Part shown: piece after piece, positions 21,942 to 31,813 of the stretch | How positions within the stretch are numbered: the stretch's first letter is position 1 | Layout: each line of letters starts with the position of its first letter | NCBI GenBank assembly: GCA_963210315.1 | Contig: OY723282.1 | Coordinates: 1,116,001-1,180,000 of the forward strand | Direction of reading: 5' to 3' | DNA: 64,000 bases | Source: Rhynchopus euleeides | Taxonomy: Eukaryota > Euglenozoa > Diplonemea > Diplonemida > Diplonemidae | Notes under the pieces: model-generated | What the model was told of the DNA's origin: nothing | The model's input: the letters and a program-made list of their open reading frames with translations, nothing else | The model's database searches: none | Position numbers and translations under genes: made by a program

Positions 21942-22660
21942 TGATCAACCATACACCAGCAAGTCAAACAGGCACCACCGTTGGATCGTTCGTGCACCCG
22001 AGTCTGTACTGTACCATCCTGAATCTTTTCTGGGTGATTGTCAACGATGAGGGCATGAGCTTGCGTCAGGGTGAGCAGAGGAACGGGTTGAGGCCAGGGT
22101 GAATGGAGGGTGAAAAGTAGCCCACTTCACCAGGAGGCGAATTTTCGCAGAAAGCCCTGCCACACAGCTGTGTTTGCCTGATCATGCTCAAAAGGCCTGC
22201 AATAGGCTATTTCACACAGGGAATTTGTTCACCCATTTGGGACCCCCAGGGAGCCTCAAAATTGGATTTTTTTGCCGAAGATGGCCTCAGATGGCCCAAA
22301 ACGATCAATTTTGGGTTCCAGAAAAAAAATCGAAAAGTCTCCCCCAGGGTAAAAGATAGGGTTCCGGGCTGCGCGCCGAAAACCGGGGGTAATCGGGGGT
22401 AAAATTTCGGCCATTTCCCCAAATGGAAGGGCTTTCCCTTCCCACAACACACCACAACACGCCACTCAACTGGGATGGGCAGGGTGGAGAGTCTGCAGGG
22501 GACTGACTTCGCCGCCGCTGCCAGGTCCGAGAGGAGCGCGCTCCTTCTTGTCGTCAACGCGAAGGAGCCAGTCGATGAGGAAGGCGTTCTTGAGAGCGTG
22601 GTGGTGTTGAAAGCACCGCAGGTTGCCTTTGCGGACTTGGTTCTGGACATGCACAGGCCA

Positions 22661-22716
22661 CAGGGGGGTCTGGGGGGCGGAGCCCCCCAGCCGCCGGAGG
22701 CCACGGTAGTGAACAG
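22661..22716 (-). repeat. GC-hairpin repeat
   Basis: Minus-oriented copy; central palindrome TGGGGGGCGGAGCCCCCCA, ending in CGGTAGTGAACAG. It interrupts plus-strand protein-like sequence (22475-22655) inside the hAT-type element. Confidence 0.9.
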
Positions 22717-23031
22717 CTGATTCTGCTCCATAGTCGCACGCCGCATGTCGTCAACGTGCACCTTGTGCTCAACAGGTTCATCGGGCGAACGCCTGGGGCA
22801 GGGCACTGTGCTCTTGGCCCCGGCCTCCTCTGGCCAAAAAGTACCCTGGAATAGTACCCGGACAGAATCTCAGAAAAATCCCGGTGAAAAAAAAAAAGAG
22901 GCACCCCCGGTTTTTCGGGGCAAAATCTCAAAAACCGGGGCTAAGCCCCGTTTTTCATAACAGTATCTTAAACACTGGTCTCCCCCTATATTTTGCAGGG
23001 TTTTTTGCCGTTTTAAACCCCGTTTTAAATA

Positions 23032-23376
23032 CCGTATACGTAAATATTTTGGAACGTAAATATTATGGAACGTAAATATTATGGAACGTAAATATTTTGG
23101 AACGCTGGTGGGTTGGCGTTCCAGATTTTTTTCGTTCCATAATATTTACAGGGCTTTCTGCGACTCGGGGACTTGGACCAGGTGATCGGACGGCATACAG
23201 AGTCCCTGACGGGACCTACTCGTGCACTTTTCGCGCGATTCCTGAGCCAAGCCATCCTCACCACCGAGTCCCCAACTGGCCCTGTAAATATTTTGGAACG
23301 TAAATATTATGGAACGGACCGGGAAAAAATGGGCCCGTTCCATAATATTTACGTTCCATAATATTTACGTATACGG
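23032..23376. mobile_element. MITE nested in the right arm of the hAT-type element
   Basis: Inverted ends CCGTATACGTAAATATT and AATATTTACGTATACGG flanked by TA on both sides (or AAT as a 3-bp duplication, if the ends are drawn two bases out). Inside, TAAATATTNTGGAACG is iterated in both orientations. Removing it restores an AT-rich arm resembling the opposite end of the host element. TA duplication would suggest a Tc1/mariner-type origin. Confidence 0.75.
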
Positions 23377-23461
23377 TAATTTAAAACGGCGTTTTAAACT
23401 TTAAAACGTTTAAAACGTTTAAAATGTTTAAAACTCGGTTTCTAACAACACTGGGGGTACC

Positions 23462-26400
23462 TTCCGTTGCAGACAACCTCGACCAGCAGCTATAGTTCGA
23501 GAGCGAAGCTCCCAGCTATTTTCCACCACACCCGTGCGGCTGAACGAGCGTCTAATGCTATCTTTCCCCCCACCCCACTCTCTTTTTTATTTAGTGCCCG
23601 ACCACCACCAACCAAGAAGTGCTCAAAAAAATATGACTCTCTTTTTTTGGAATCAGTCACAACACACACGCACACCCATCTACAACAAATCACAACATCC
23701 GCATACATCATGACCTTTTCTTTGATCCGTTTTTTAGGAGGGGGGGGGGTTTGATGAGTTATTGAGTTATCTCAAAGGAAAAAATGCCACAAAAAAAGTC
23801 CACAGGATTAGTACTCTCTTGACCCCTGTCTAATGAGAGATAGTGCCGGTTGTGCAGGCGTTGTCACAGGTAGGGGGGAGGGGTGGAGGGAGAAGGCAAA
23901 TGGGCTCGGGTGTGTGGGGCACGGAATAGGTTGTGTGGGAATGGAGGTGGGTGGGGGTGGGGGTGGGGGGGGAAGGTGTGCGGGCCGGGCCGGGGCGAGG
24001 GGGGGGGGGGGGGCAGCAAAGAAGCAATAGAGGAATCCACCAGACTCGTCTCGTTAAGACAATCACACACGCACACCTCCCCATCCCATCCCATCCCCCA
24101 AAGACTGCCACCCCAGGGCAAGAGCGGATCTGGTGATATTCCTCTGTTGTATATTTTCTTTGCACCCCCGCCCTCGGAGAGTTCGACACCAGTAATCCCC
24201 CTCCCCCCCCTCCTCTTCCTTCTGTCTCTCTCTTCCTCTCCGCCTGTATTCCTTCATCTCGACAGGTTTCGAGTGCCGCCATTCCATTTGGCTCGCTTCT
24301 CCAAGAGATTTCCTTCTAGGCTTTAAGCGTGACGCCACGTGCAATTTTCACCAGTCTCCAGAAACGACATACTTTCAAGAAGAGTTTTGTGGTATCGTTT
24401 GTCGAGCATCCATTATTATTATTTTTTTTTGCCGGTGCGGCGGGGAGTAGGAAAAAAAAACACGCAGTGCTTTCAGAAGAGAAAAAAGTTGCCCTGCCGC
24501 GGAGGGGAGGGGAGTGCGCTGCTTGGCAGTGTGGCGGTTGCGGAGAGCGAGGGGGTGGGCCCCGATAGCCCACGCCCCCCTCCCTTCCCCCCGACTCGTT
24601 CTCAAAATATCGTTGAAAAGTACCACCGCAAATATTCCAGAGGAATGGTGTGTGAGAGTGGTCTTCGCTACACTGTTGCGGGGGTTTTTTGGCGCATTTC
24701 CCCTCTCTCGTCAGGGGGGCTATATCGCCGAACTTTGCCAAAGTTTCACTTGATAGCGACTGCCCCCTTCACACCTGCGTGTGTCTTTTTGTTCTACTCT
24801 TGCGAACTGAAACAAACCCCACATTGAGCAGTTGATGACTGTGTTCTCTGGCTTTCGCCAGGGGCCTCCACCCACAGGACTGTAATAATGTTATCCAATA
24901 ACGTTATACCGCCCTGTGGCTGTCCAGAGGGGGGAAAGGTAACGGATGCACGAAGACAGCGGCTGTGCTTCGAGGCTGCAGGGTGGGAGAGGTGAACAAG
25001 GGATCTATTTTTAAACCAGCCCCCCCCCCCCCTCTATACTACCCCCCCCTGCCGCCAAACCGTGGTTTCGACCTCCCCACCATTTTCCACTTCCCCACCC
25101 CCCTTTTTCGCGAAGCAAAAAGGTAACCACGGAGCCCTCTTTATTCTGCCTCGACTCTTTGTAAGTATTATTTGCCAAAACGAAAAATAATCGCATTGGG
25201 GGTGTGTGTGTGTGTGTGTGGCATTGCCTTCACCCCTGAGTCGGGCGGCTTAATCTTCTGCGATTTCAATGCGAAGCCTCACTGGAAGAGCGTTATCGCG
25301 CTGCCTGAAATGCCCCAGATCCACATCGCATCATGTGTGCGCAAAGCTGGTTTTTCCGGTTACCCGCCACCCCTTTGTAAGATCTACGGTATATTTTGAG
25401 GGCACCAACCCATCCACTCACAGCCTCCATTAGGTATTTCTTTATCGGCAAACAGACCCCTTTCCACAGTTGAAATGGCCCACAACCCTCCGCCAGCTTG
25501 GGAGAGATGGTCAGTATCAACACCCGGCAAAACAGTAAAAACAATCCCCAAAGGGAAGAGAAGAATAAGTCGAGCTCCACGTGCACGTTGCCTTTACCAC
25601 GGTGGCAGAGAGGGAAGGAAGAGGGCCCCTTGCGCATGCTCTCTGGCATGTGCAGGGTACACTAGATAGCAGATCCCTTTCCCCCTCCCCCACCCCGCCC
25701 TCCCTTTCTTCCCCTGGTCTCTATGTTCCTCTGTGTGTCCTTCAGGATGCCCGGTTATTATCTTACGTATTCAACCACTCACCGCCCCGCACTGCCGCAC
25801 TCTTTTACTCTATTTTTTCCCCTCGCCGGGAACCGGAAGAAGCGAAGAACGAAATCAGAAAAAGAACGGCCCTGTATGGGAGTCTAAGAAAAATTGCCGA
25901 TTGGTTCTCCGGGCTTTCTGCCTTGTGGGTTTCCAATACAAAAAAAAAGCCATTGCATCCCGAAGTGATCGAAAAAGCTAAAAGAAAGCAATAAAGCTAT
26001 GGGGTTGATCAAGTCTGTGCACGATCCTTGCCTCATTAGTGTCCGTGATCTGCCAACACTTAAATCAAAAGAGGAACCCTTTAGGGAAAACAAGGCATCG
26101 GCTCGTCTGTGATTGCCGCGTTCTTCCCGCGCATTCGTTCGCTTCCCACTTGCACGCACCGGCGCAATGCAGCCCCCATCCCAAGTTTTTAAAGAACTGC
26201 TGGCAAAAAAATATTCAAAAGAAAACAAGCAACAATCCAGATGTGTTGGAGGGGGAGGGGGGGGCATGGTTTAACTTTATATCCCGTCAAACAGTCGGGG
26301 CTGTAAAACCAACAGGGGGGGGAGACTCCAAAAGGAAAGGCATGGAGGAGAGCGAAGGCCTTTTTTTACTCTGTCAAAGCTGTGTCGGGGGGTGTGTGAC

Positions 26401-26595
26401 GCCCCCCCCCTCCCCCCCTTCCTGCTTGGGGGGTGGGGGTGGGGGAGGCGGTGCTCGATGTTCTGCACTTCTAAGAGCGAAGGCCCGGTCCATCCCCGAT
26501 GCCAGATGGGGTCTTCCCCCCCCCCCCCCCCCCTCTCTCTCTCTCTCTCTCTGATTATTTTCTCTTTCCCCAAAACAGTGATCCCGCTAAGAAAA
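23462..26595. other. Intergenic, C-rich, no firm gene
   Basis: Poly-G/poly-C tracts near 23940-24015 and 25020-25050, a GT run at 25203-25220, and long minus-strand proline-rich artefacts. Two AT-richer plus-strand open stretches with protein-like composition lie at 25827-26112 and are listed separately. A TC run follows a C tract at 26518-26550. Confidence 0.5.
25827..26112 (+). other. AT-rich protein-like open stretches, unassigned
   Basis: From 25827 to 25994 the plus strand reads a Lys/Glu-rich segment (EPEEAKNEIRKRTALYGSLR, then KKPLHPEVIEKAKRKQ, stop). From 25999 to 26112 a second frame reads MGLIKSVHDPCLISVRDLPT and then KSKEEPFRENKA before a stop. Composition is unlike the C-rich surroundings and unlike host genes. 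It may be a remnant of a transposed or transferred gene with one frameshift; I cannot name it. Confidence 0.25.
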
Positions 26596-26600
26596 AAACC

Positions 26601-26695
26601 GGTCATATATGACCAAAAAAAAGGGGTCCGAAAAACGTGCCGGTCATATATGACCGGAGGGGGGGTCGGTCATATATGACCGGTCATATCTGACT
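26601..26695. repeat. Four near-perfect 14-bp palindromes
   Basis: GGTCATATATGACC at 26601-26614, about 26642-26655 and 26668-26681, with a fourth, decayed copy (GGTCATATCTGACT) immediately after at 26682. The second and third are extended by CC/GG. Confidence 0.85.
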
Positions 26696-26713
26696 GGTGG
26701 GTCCTGGGCAGGT

Positions 26714-26768
26714 GGGCCAGTCAGGTTTGTGGTGGGGGCGAAGCTCCCACTACAAATCTGACTGGCCA
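26714..26768. repeat. Large hairpin
   Basis: GGCCAGTCAGGTTTGTGGTG pairs with CACTACAAATCTGACTGGCC across a short GGGGGCGAAGCTCC centre, giving a stem of about 24 bp with few mismatches. Confidence 0.75.
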
Positions 26769-26995
26769 CTGAAACAATACAGAGCTTTTGTGATACTTCA
26801 GGTGTCCTCGCGTAGCAGCTGCAGGAAAATATCGGAGATTACTGGACATCCACTGCAGCTGGCACCAGGCCTGGCATGCTCACAACCCATGTCGGAGGAA
26901 CATCCCTCTTGTGGGAAGAGCTGCGACTTCAAGATGCAGGTGAACCCACAAAGCGAATCTCAAAAAGAGGCGGGGATGGTATGTGCAAGGAACAA

Positions 26996-27053
26996 ATGTT
27001 CACTACCGTGGCCTCCGGCGGCTAGGGGGCTCCGCCCCCCAGACCCCCTCCTG
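26996..27053 (+). repeat. GC-hairpin repeat
   Basis: Plus-oriented copy with one G-to-A change in the palindrome (CTAGGGGGCTCCGCC) and a CCCCCTCCTG end. About 80 bp from the next copy. Confidence 0.9.
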
Positions 27054-27130
27054 TGGAATCTCGATTCGAAAGCCGCCCAGGAAGATGGAAGCAGCCTATC
27101 TCGCCCAAAATCTGTCGCCCTGCAGAACGA

Positions 27131-27187
27131 ATGCTCACTACCGTGGCCTCCGGCGGCTGGGGGGCTCCGCCCCCCAGACCCCCCCTG
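27131..27187 (+). repeat. GC-hairpin repeat
   Basis: Plus-oriented copy beginning ATGCTCACTACCGTGG. Just downstream (about 27243-27275) GCGCGCGAAGCGCGCCC and AAAAATTTTCA resemble the inner end of the hAT A/B/C family, so a hAT relic may lie here. Confidence 0.88.
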
Positions 27188-27832
27188 TCGCGTGTGCCTG
27201 TCTCGCAAGTCCTTCTTGCGAGACTGGCCATCTCCCGCGTAGTCTCGGGCGCGCGAAGCGCGCCCGAGAAAAATTTTCACTGAACGGGAAAGGGGGAAAA
27301 AAAAATCCAAAAATCCCAAAAACAAAAATGACCGGCCCATCGGCCTTAGCGGGAACACTGGCCCCAAAACAACAAAAAAAACACTGTCTGTGCTGGAAAA
27401 AAATATGAACGAATTTGAGTAGTCGTCGATCGCGAGACCCACCTACCCACTCACCCCTCTGTCTTTCTGGTCGTATTGTACGCGCCACAACACCCGGTCA
27501 TCTCGCACGTCAGGCTGGGGCGGTCGGCGGGATCCGGCAATATGCTCCCAGCAAGCATCACGCCCCGCTCCCTTCCCCAATACCCCGCTCCATCGCCGGT
27601 TCCTACCTGCCTCAAGAGTGAAGGGAGAGAGGCGGTCGCTATCACTATCACTCAGACTGCTTACTCACAGCACTTCGACCCCCCCACCCACCCCACACCG
27701 CATGCCTGGTCTTGTTTGTCCCTCATCTGCAGAAAAAGTCGTCAGCGCTTGCAGAATAATTCGGAACCATTTCCACCAGCAGTTCTCCGGCCCTCTTCTC
27801 ACCCCACCCCCCCCCCCCCCCCCACTCCCCTG

Positions 27833-28086
27833 CACCACGGACTAGTCGGGCAGTGACGGGTGGGGTCGACTAGTCGGGACGACGGGTGAAAACTCGACAG
27901 GCGGCACCCGTCGACTCGACGGGTGAACCTGCTGAAACGACGGGTGTTCCAGCCATTTCCTGTTGATATGGGCCAATTTCCATTGAAAACTAGGGGAGTA
28001 CCTTGCATGGCATCAGGTTATTTTTCACGCCGAGCTATCTTCCCTGCACAGACCCACCCCCCCATTACTTTCTATTTACAATTCCT
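27833..28086 (+). repeat. Left terminal inverted repeat
   Basis: Pairs with 31539-31813. The outer 90 bp differ in the number of GACGGGTG words; the inner portion from about 27928 (CCTGCTGAAACGACGGGTG) to 28086 differs from the right arm at only a few bases, suggesting recent activity. Confidence 0.88.
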
Positions 28087-28362
28087 ACTTGATGGGGCCT
28101 CAAGTGCATGTGCGACGGCTGTTCTCGTGGATTTTCATTGTTCGAGGGATCTTGACTCTGACAAACTGTGTCAGTTTGACAGAGCAACCTACTTCATGAA
28201 GGTGATCACTTTTCTGCCAGGCAAATTTTCGCCCCAGCCCCCAACCCTTGCACAACCCACAAGGCAGTCTCCAAGATACCGTACCCTCATCACCACCCAG
28301 GCCAAGATACCCCAAGATACCATCATCACCACCCAGGCCACCCAGACGAGCCACACCAATCA

Positions 28363-29331
28363 ATGCCAGCGGCAAAGCGTACTGCAGCGCAGGCCCTCGC
28401 CAGCGCTGTGGACATGACGGTGTTTGTACGTGCTTGGATCAACACGTACGTTGTCGAGCGTGATGCTGATGGGTTGAGCCACATGACCCTGAAGCAGCTT
28501 CTCGGCAAGCTGACGGATACTACCATCAAGTCGACTGATCCCATCATCAGTCTTGCCCTGTACAAAAAGTATGAGAAGCTGGGGGGTGGGGTGATCAGCA
28601 AGTCGACCGCGCTGAAGGATGGTCGCACGATGTACGCTGCCCGTGTCAATAGCGGGTCAGACATCGAGTTTGTCGGGTTGGGCCTCCGGAAGAGCAACGG
28701 GAAGGACCACCCGACAGGGTTCAAGGAGATGGCCGACGCCTGCCCCGCGGCACCTATCGGTACCGCTGCAGCTATGGTGAAGCTGTACGAGGCGGAGAAG
28801 AAACAGGCACAGAAGACCCAGCAGAAGACCGGGCCACCGAAGGCCAACAAGGTGGCCTACCCCCAGTTCTCGGGGGCTCGCAAGAAGGAGGGCGCCAACC
28901 TGTACTACGCCTTCGCAGTGGAGGTGGGGTTTGCGCAGCTCCTCAGCTGTTCCCAGAACGGCCACCAGGTGACGCTCTCGTGGACACGCCTGCGGAAGAC
29001 TAATGATCTTCCGAAGGGCGAGTACTCCACGGTCCTCATCATCCCGTCAGAGTGCCTGCTCAATCTGCAGGTCAAGGCAGAGGCGCGTGATGAGGACGGC
29101 ATCATTTCCGTCAAGTGTCCGTTGCTGACCAAGCAAGGTTCAGCAATGGACACGACAGCAAGTGATGGCAGCAAGTGGAAGCTGCTGATGGGGGACGATG
29201 ATGATGATGAAGAAGATGGTGGGGATGAGGGCACCGAAGATGATGGTGGAGACGGCAGTGATGGCGGGGATGCCAACGCCGACACCATCGGCGACTCCAC
29301 GCCGACCGTGTTCCACAGTGCAGACCTTTGA
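28363..29331 (+). CDS. Transposon ORF1, acidic-tailed protein of unknown function
   Basis: 322 residues, intact. The N-terminal two thirds look globular: a helical start (RTAAQALASAVDMTVFVRAW), a Lys-rich linker near 140-165 (KKQAQKTQQKTGPPKANK), then a beta-rich block (VTLSWTRLRKTNDLPKGEYS). The last 60 residues are strongly acidic (DDDDDEEDGG, then Asp/Gly repeats). No catalytic motif is recognised. It lies inside the TIRs 172 bp before the second gene's ATG and on the same strand, so it is probably a partner (DNA-binding or accessory) of the zinc-finger protein. Third positions are C/G-biased like host genes. Confidence 0.75.
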   Translation: MPAAKRTAAQALASAVDMTVFVRAWINTYVVERDADGLSHMTLKQLLGKLTDTTIKSTDPIISLALYKKYEKLGGGVISKSTALKDGRTMYAARVNSGSDIEFVGLGLRKSNGKDHPTGFKEMADACPAAPIGTAAAMVKLYEAEKKQAQKTQQKTGPPKANKVAYPQFSGARKKEGANLYYAFAVEVGFAQLLSCSQNGHQVTLSWTRLRKTNDLPKGEYSTVLIIPSECLLNLQVKAEARDEDGIISVKCPLLTKQGSAMDTTASDGSKWKLLMGDDDDDEEDGGDEGTEDDGGDGSDGGDANADTIGDSTPTVFHSADL

Positions 29332-29404
29332 GCGAGCCAGGAGGAGAGAAACATGATGCATCAGCGAAATACTGACAGCCCCAAGCCCCTGACCTCTGAC
29401 CCTG

Positions 29405-29495
29405 GTAAATGATCACTTGTGCCTTTTTCTCTACGGTTTCAACATTTGGGTATCAACTAGCCACTATCAAAGCTGCACTCACTCTTCCATTGCAG
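29405..29495 (+). other. Possible 91-nt intron before ORF2
   Basis: A GTAAAT donor at 29405 and a pyrimidine stretch with TTGCAG at 29495 lie between the two genes, eight bases ahead of the ORF2 ATG. It is much shorter than host introns and lacks their GTATG donor. It would be a leader intron. Confidence 0.3.
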
Positions 29496-29503
29496 GAGGC
29501 ACC

Positions 29504-31354
29504 ATGCCGGTCGAGGAGGATATCCGCCTGGCCCTGGTGGGAGAAGGCCTGCGTGAGCACAGGTTCGATGCTCAGCTGTCTGGCCGCAAGTGTGGGGAGA
29601 TGTCGAAAGCGTTGCGTCAGAAGGTGGCGGAGGCCGGGGAGAAACCCCCTCAACTCGGGCTCTCGCGAAAAACTGTCGCGAAGAAGGAAACCCCTCTGCG
29701 CGAAGAGGCTGAATACCGAAAGGGAAACCTGAGCGCGACGCTTTGCCACATCATTGATACATACCAGTTTCAGGTCGACAGCCCATTGGTAGTGATCTCG
29801 GCGGACGGGTACAACCCGGGATCTGGGAGCAGAACGTCGCGGGAACGGCTGGCCGTAGGCATTTTCGACGGTGCCTTCGCAACACGGTTGGTGACAGTTG
29901 CCGATAAGCAGAAGGACGAGTACAGAACGTGGTTCACGTTCAACTTCCTGAAGCAAATCGCAAGAGTGCAGAGAGGGGTTTTCGAAAAGGCGAACGTGAT
30001 GTTTCGGCTCGCCGGCTTTAGGGTAGCAGGGGACCATCTTGAGCTGTGGTCGGCATTTAGTAAGATGGGGTCATCTTCGCACAGGAGCGCGTTTTGTACC
30101 ACACCACGAAATGACTGGTTGAAACAGCTCCACGCCTGCCACAGGGCTAGCATCCAGGAACTTCATGAAGCTGGGTTTGAGAGCCTGTACGCAGGGGTGT
30201 TCACCTCCACAGCGTACACGATCACACCCCCCCTGCACGACATAAAAGGGGTCATCGCAATACTCGCAGAGATCTTGCCTGACGGACCTGCCGTGCAGAA
30301 GGCTGTCCTTGGCAGCTCAACGTGTTCCAACATGACGGGAAACCAGGCCAGAGATGTTCTGAGTCGCTTACTCACCATTACCAAGACGAAGGGGGTGCAG
30401 CATCTACTCTGTATTGCAATGGAAATGCTTGTGCATTTCCGCTACAACGACATCCCCATCAAGTACCACCAGGAGGGAAAGTGCGCGAAAGAGTTCATCT
30501 TCTCGCTCATCGCAATGCACATCCTTGTGTTTGTCCTGGAGTGGGTGTCACCTGGGAGAACATCCGAGGGGCGTGGTGTTACATATATCCATTCGATGAG
30601 CCACTGGTTTGATCCAGAAGATGCACACCCCCTCGCCCTGAGTGACGAGGAACTGGAGAGGGGGAATGGCGTCTCCAAACGCCATGCCCTGAGGGTGACA
30701 TCGCAGCAGACCGCCGAACGGGACCTGCTGCTCTTCGAAATGCAGAGGACCAAAGGCAAGGGGTGCGGCCTGCTGGACCAACCGAGCACCCCGACCCTCC
30801 TGAAGTTCGGCGCGATAAAGCTTTGCTGCTGTGTCACTGCGAGGAACGCTTGTTGGAAGGGAACAACGGCAGCACTGCAGCGGAGACTCGAGTCCCTCGG
30901 CCTTGGATCTCACGTCACAAAAAGGGGGCGATGGGGCCAACAATTTCTGGGCGACCCGGAAAACACCACTCCAAAGGCAACGCTGCTCGCATGCATCTGC
31001 AAGTCCAAATCCTGGGGCAACAGCGAGGATGTGCCAGAAGTGCCAGAACCAACGCCATCCGGTACAGTGCCTGTGCAGCAGCATATCTGCATTGTGTGCT
31101 CCAAAGTTGTCCACACGAGAGAAGCACTGTTTGCGCATTATGATGCTGCACATCGGCCACAAAACAACGCGCCGTGTCAGACTTGCACTGTCACATGCCA
31201 GGAGTGCGGCAAACGGACAAAATCGAAGGGACTGAGCCAGCACTACCTCAGTCACCATTCGCGCGTGCTGACACAAAAGCGTTGCTGTGTTTGTTTCGAG
31301 CTCTTTAAAACCACTGTAAAGCGCGACGAGCACATGAGATCCGCGCACCCGTAA
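29504..31354 (+). CDS. Transposon ORF2, putative zinc-finger transposase
   Basis: 616 residues from the ATG at 29504; the frame is open 29 codons further upstream. The C-terminus has three C2H2-like fingers: C529/C532...H545/H550, C565/C568...H580/H584 and C594/C597...H610/H615. The central region has strand-like segments ending in acidic residues: SPLVVISADG (Asp101), RVAGDHLELW (Asp177) and TPPLHDIKGV (Asp246). With a later Glu these could form an RNase H-fold DDE/D active site, but this is inferred from pattern, not a family match. The frame is fully intact, and the gene lies between near-identical long TIRs, which supports a functional or recently functional element. It could instead be a DNA-binding regulator with ORF1 as catalyst. 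Confidence 0.7.
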   Translation: MPVEEDIRLALVGEGLREHRFDAQLSGRKCGEMSKALRQKVAEAGEKPPQLGLSRKTVAKKETPLREEAEYRKGNLSATLCHIIDTYQFQVDSPLVVISADGYNPGSGSRTSRERLAVGIFDGAFATRLVTVADKQKDEYRTWFTFNFLKQIARVQRGVFEKANVMFRLAGFRVAGDHLELWSAFSKMGSSSHRSAFCTTPRNDWLKQLHACHRASIQELHEAGFESLYAGVFTSTAYTITPPLHDIKGVIAILAEILPDGPAVQKAVLGSSTCSNMTGNQARDVLSRLLTITKTKGVQHLLCIAMEMLVHFRYNDIPIKYHQEGKCAKEFIFSLIAMHILVFVLEWVSPGRTSEGRGVTYIHSMSHWFDPEDAHPLALSDEELERGNGVSKRHALRVTSQQTAERDLLLFEMQRTKGKGCGLLDQPSTPTLLKFGAIKLCCCVTARNACWKGTTAALQRRLESLGLGSHVTKRGRWGQQFLGDPENTTPKATLLACICKSKSWGNSEDVPEVPEPTPSGTVPVQQHICIVCSKVVHTREALFAHYDAAHRPQNNAPCQTCTVTCQECGKRTKSKGLSQHYLSHHSRVLTQKRCCVCFELFKTTVKRDEHMRSAHP

Positions 31355-31538
31355 GTGAGGGGGGGGGGGTGTTTGGCAGTTCAGGTACGTAGGTGATTTT
31401 GTTTGTCCTCGAGAGCGGGGTGACGTCGTGGGAGGGAGTTGTTTTGAGGCCCCACCCCCAGGCCCCCTGCCCACCTGGATGGCTCACCCCCCTCCTGGTG
31501 GTCCACCGGTGGGCAGCCCCTTCACCAAAGGGAACCAA

Positions 31539-31813
31539 AGGAATTGTAAATGGAAAGTAATGGGGGGGTGGGTCTGTGCAGGGAAGATGGCTCGGCGTGA
31601 AAAATAACCTGATGCCATGCAAGGTACTCCCCTAGTTTTCAATGGAAATTGGCCCATATCAACAGGAAATGGCTGGAACACCCGTCGTTTCAGCAGGTTC
31701 ACCCGTCGTGCCGACGGGTGCCACCCGTCGACTCGACGGGTGGACCCGTCGTTTCACCCGTCGTCATTTCACCCGTCGTCCCGACTAGTCGTCCGGGCGA
31801 CTAGTCCGTGGTG
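31539..31813 (-). repeat. Right terminal inverted repeat
   Basis: Complement of 27833-28086. It carries more CACCCGTCG words than the left arm (about 31678-31785), showing expansion or contraction of the subterminal array. Confidence 0.88.

Larger units (their letters stand above)
20830..23453. mobile_element. hAT-type DNA element, 2624 bp, decayed
   Basis: TIRs CATTGTTGTTAG (20830) and CTAACAACACTG (to 23453) sit inside the exact 8-bp duplication GGGGTACC (20822-20829, 23454-23461), the hAT pattern. Both ends continue inward with AT-rich TTTTAAACG iterations (20848-20950, 23380-23440) forming long imperfect inverted repeats. The right arm carries a nested MITE at 23032-23376, and a GC-hairpin repeat sits at 22661-22716. 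Minus-strand protein-like sequence (21200-21940) is frameshifted. No intact transposase remains, and the two end sequences differ from the copy A/B/C family, so this is a separate lineage. Confidence 0.85.
27833..31813 (+). mobile_element. Two-gene DNA transposon with long TIRs (3981 bp)
   Basis: The left end (27833-28086, 254 bp) and right end (31539-31813, 275 bp) are inverted copies starting CACCACGGACTAGTCG. They contain clusters of GACGGGTG/CACCCGTC words near the tips and a nearly identical inner block of about 140 bp. Between them are two uninterrupted plus-strand genes (28363-29331, 29504-31354). A TG dinucleotide flanks both ends and may be a 2-bp duplication, but this is weak. Long TIRs, subterminal arrays and a zinc-finger protein of transposase size fit an autonomous DNA transposon. 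No known superfamily is assigned. Confidence 0.85.

Noticed and set aside
22207..22931. Long minus-strand frames (up to 199 codons) ending in Gly/Pro-rich peptide
   Set aside because: They run through the GC-hairpin repeat and the decayed hAT-type element; no conserved domain.
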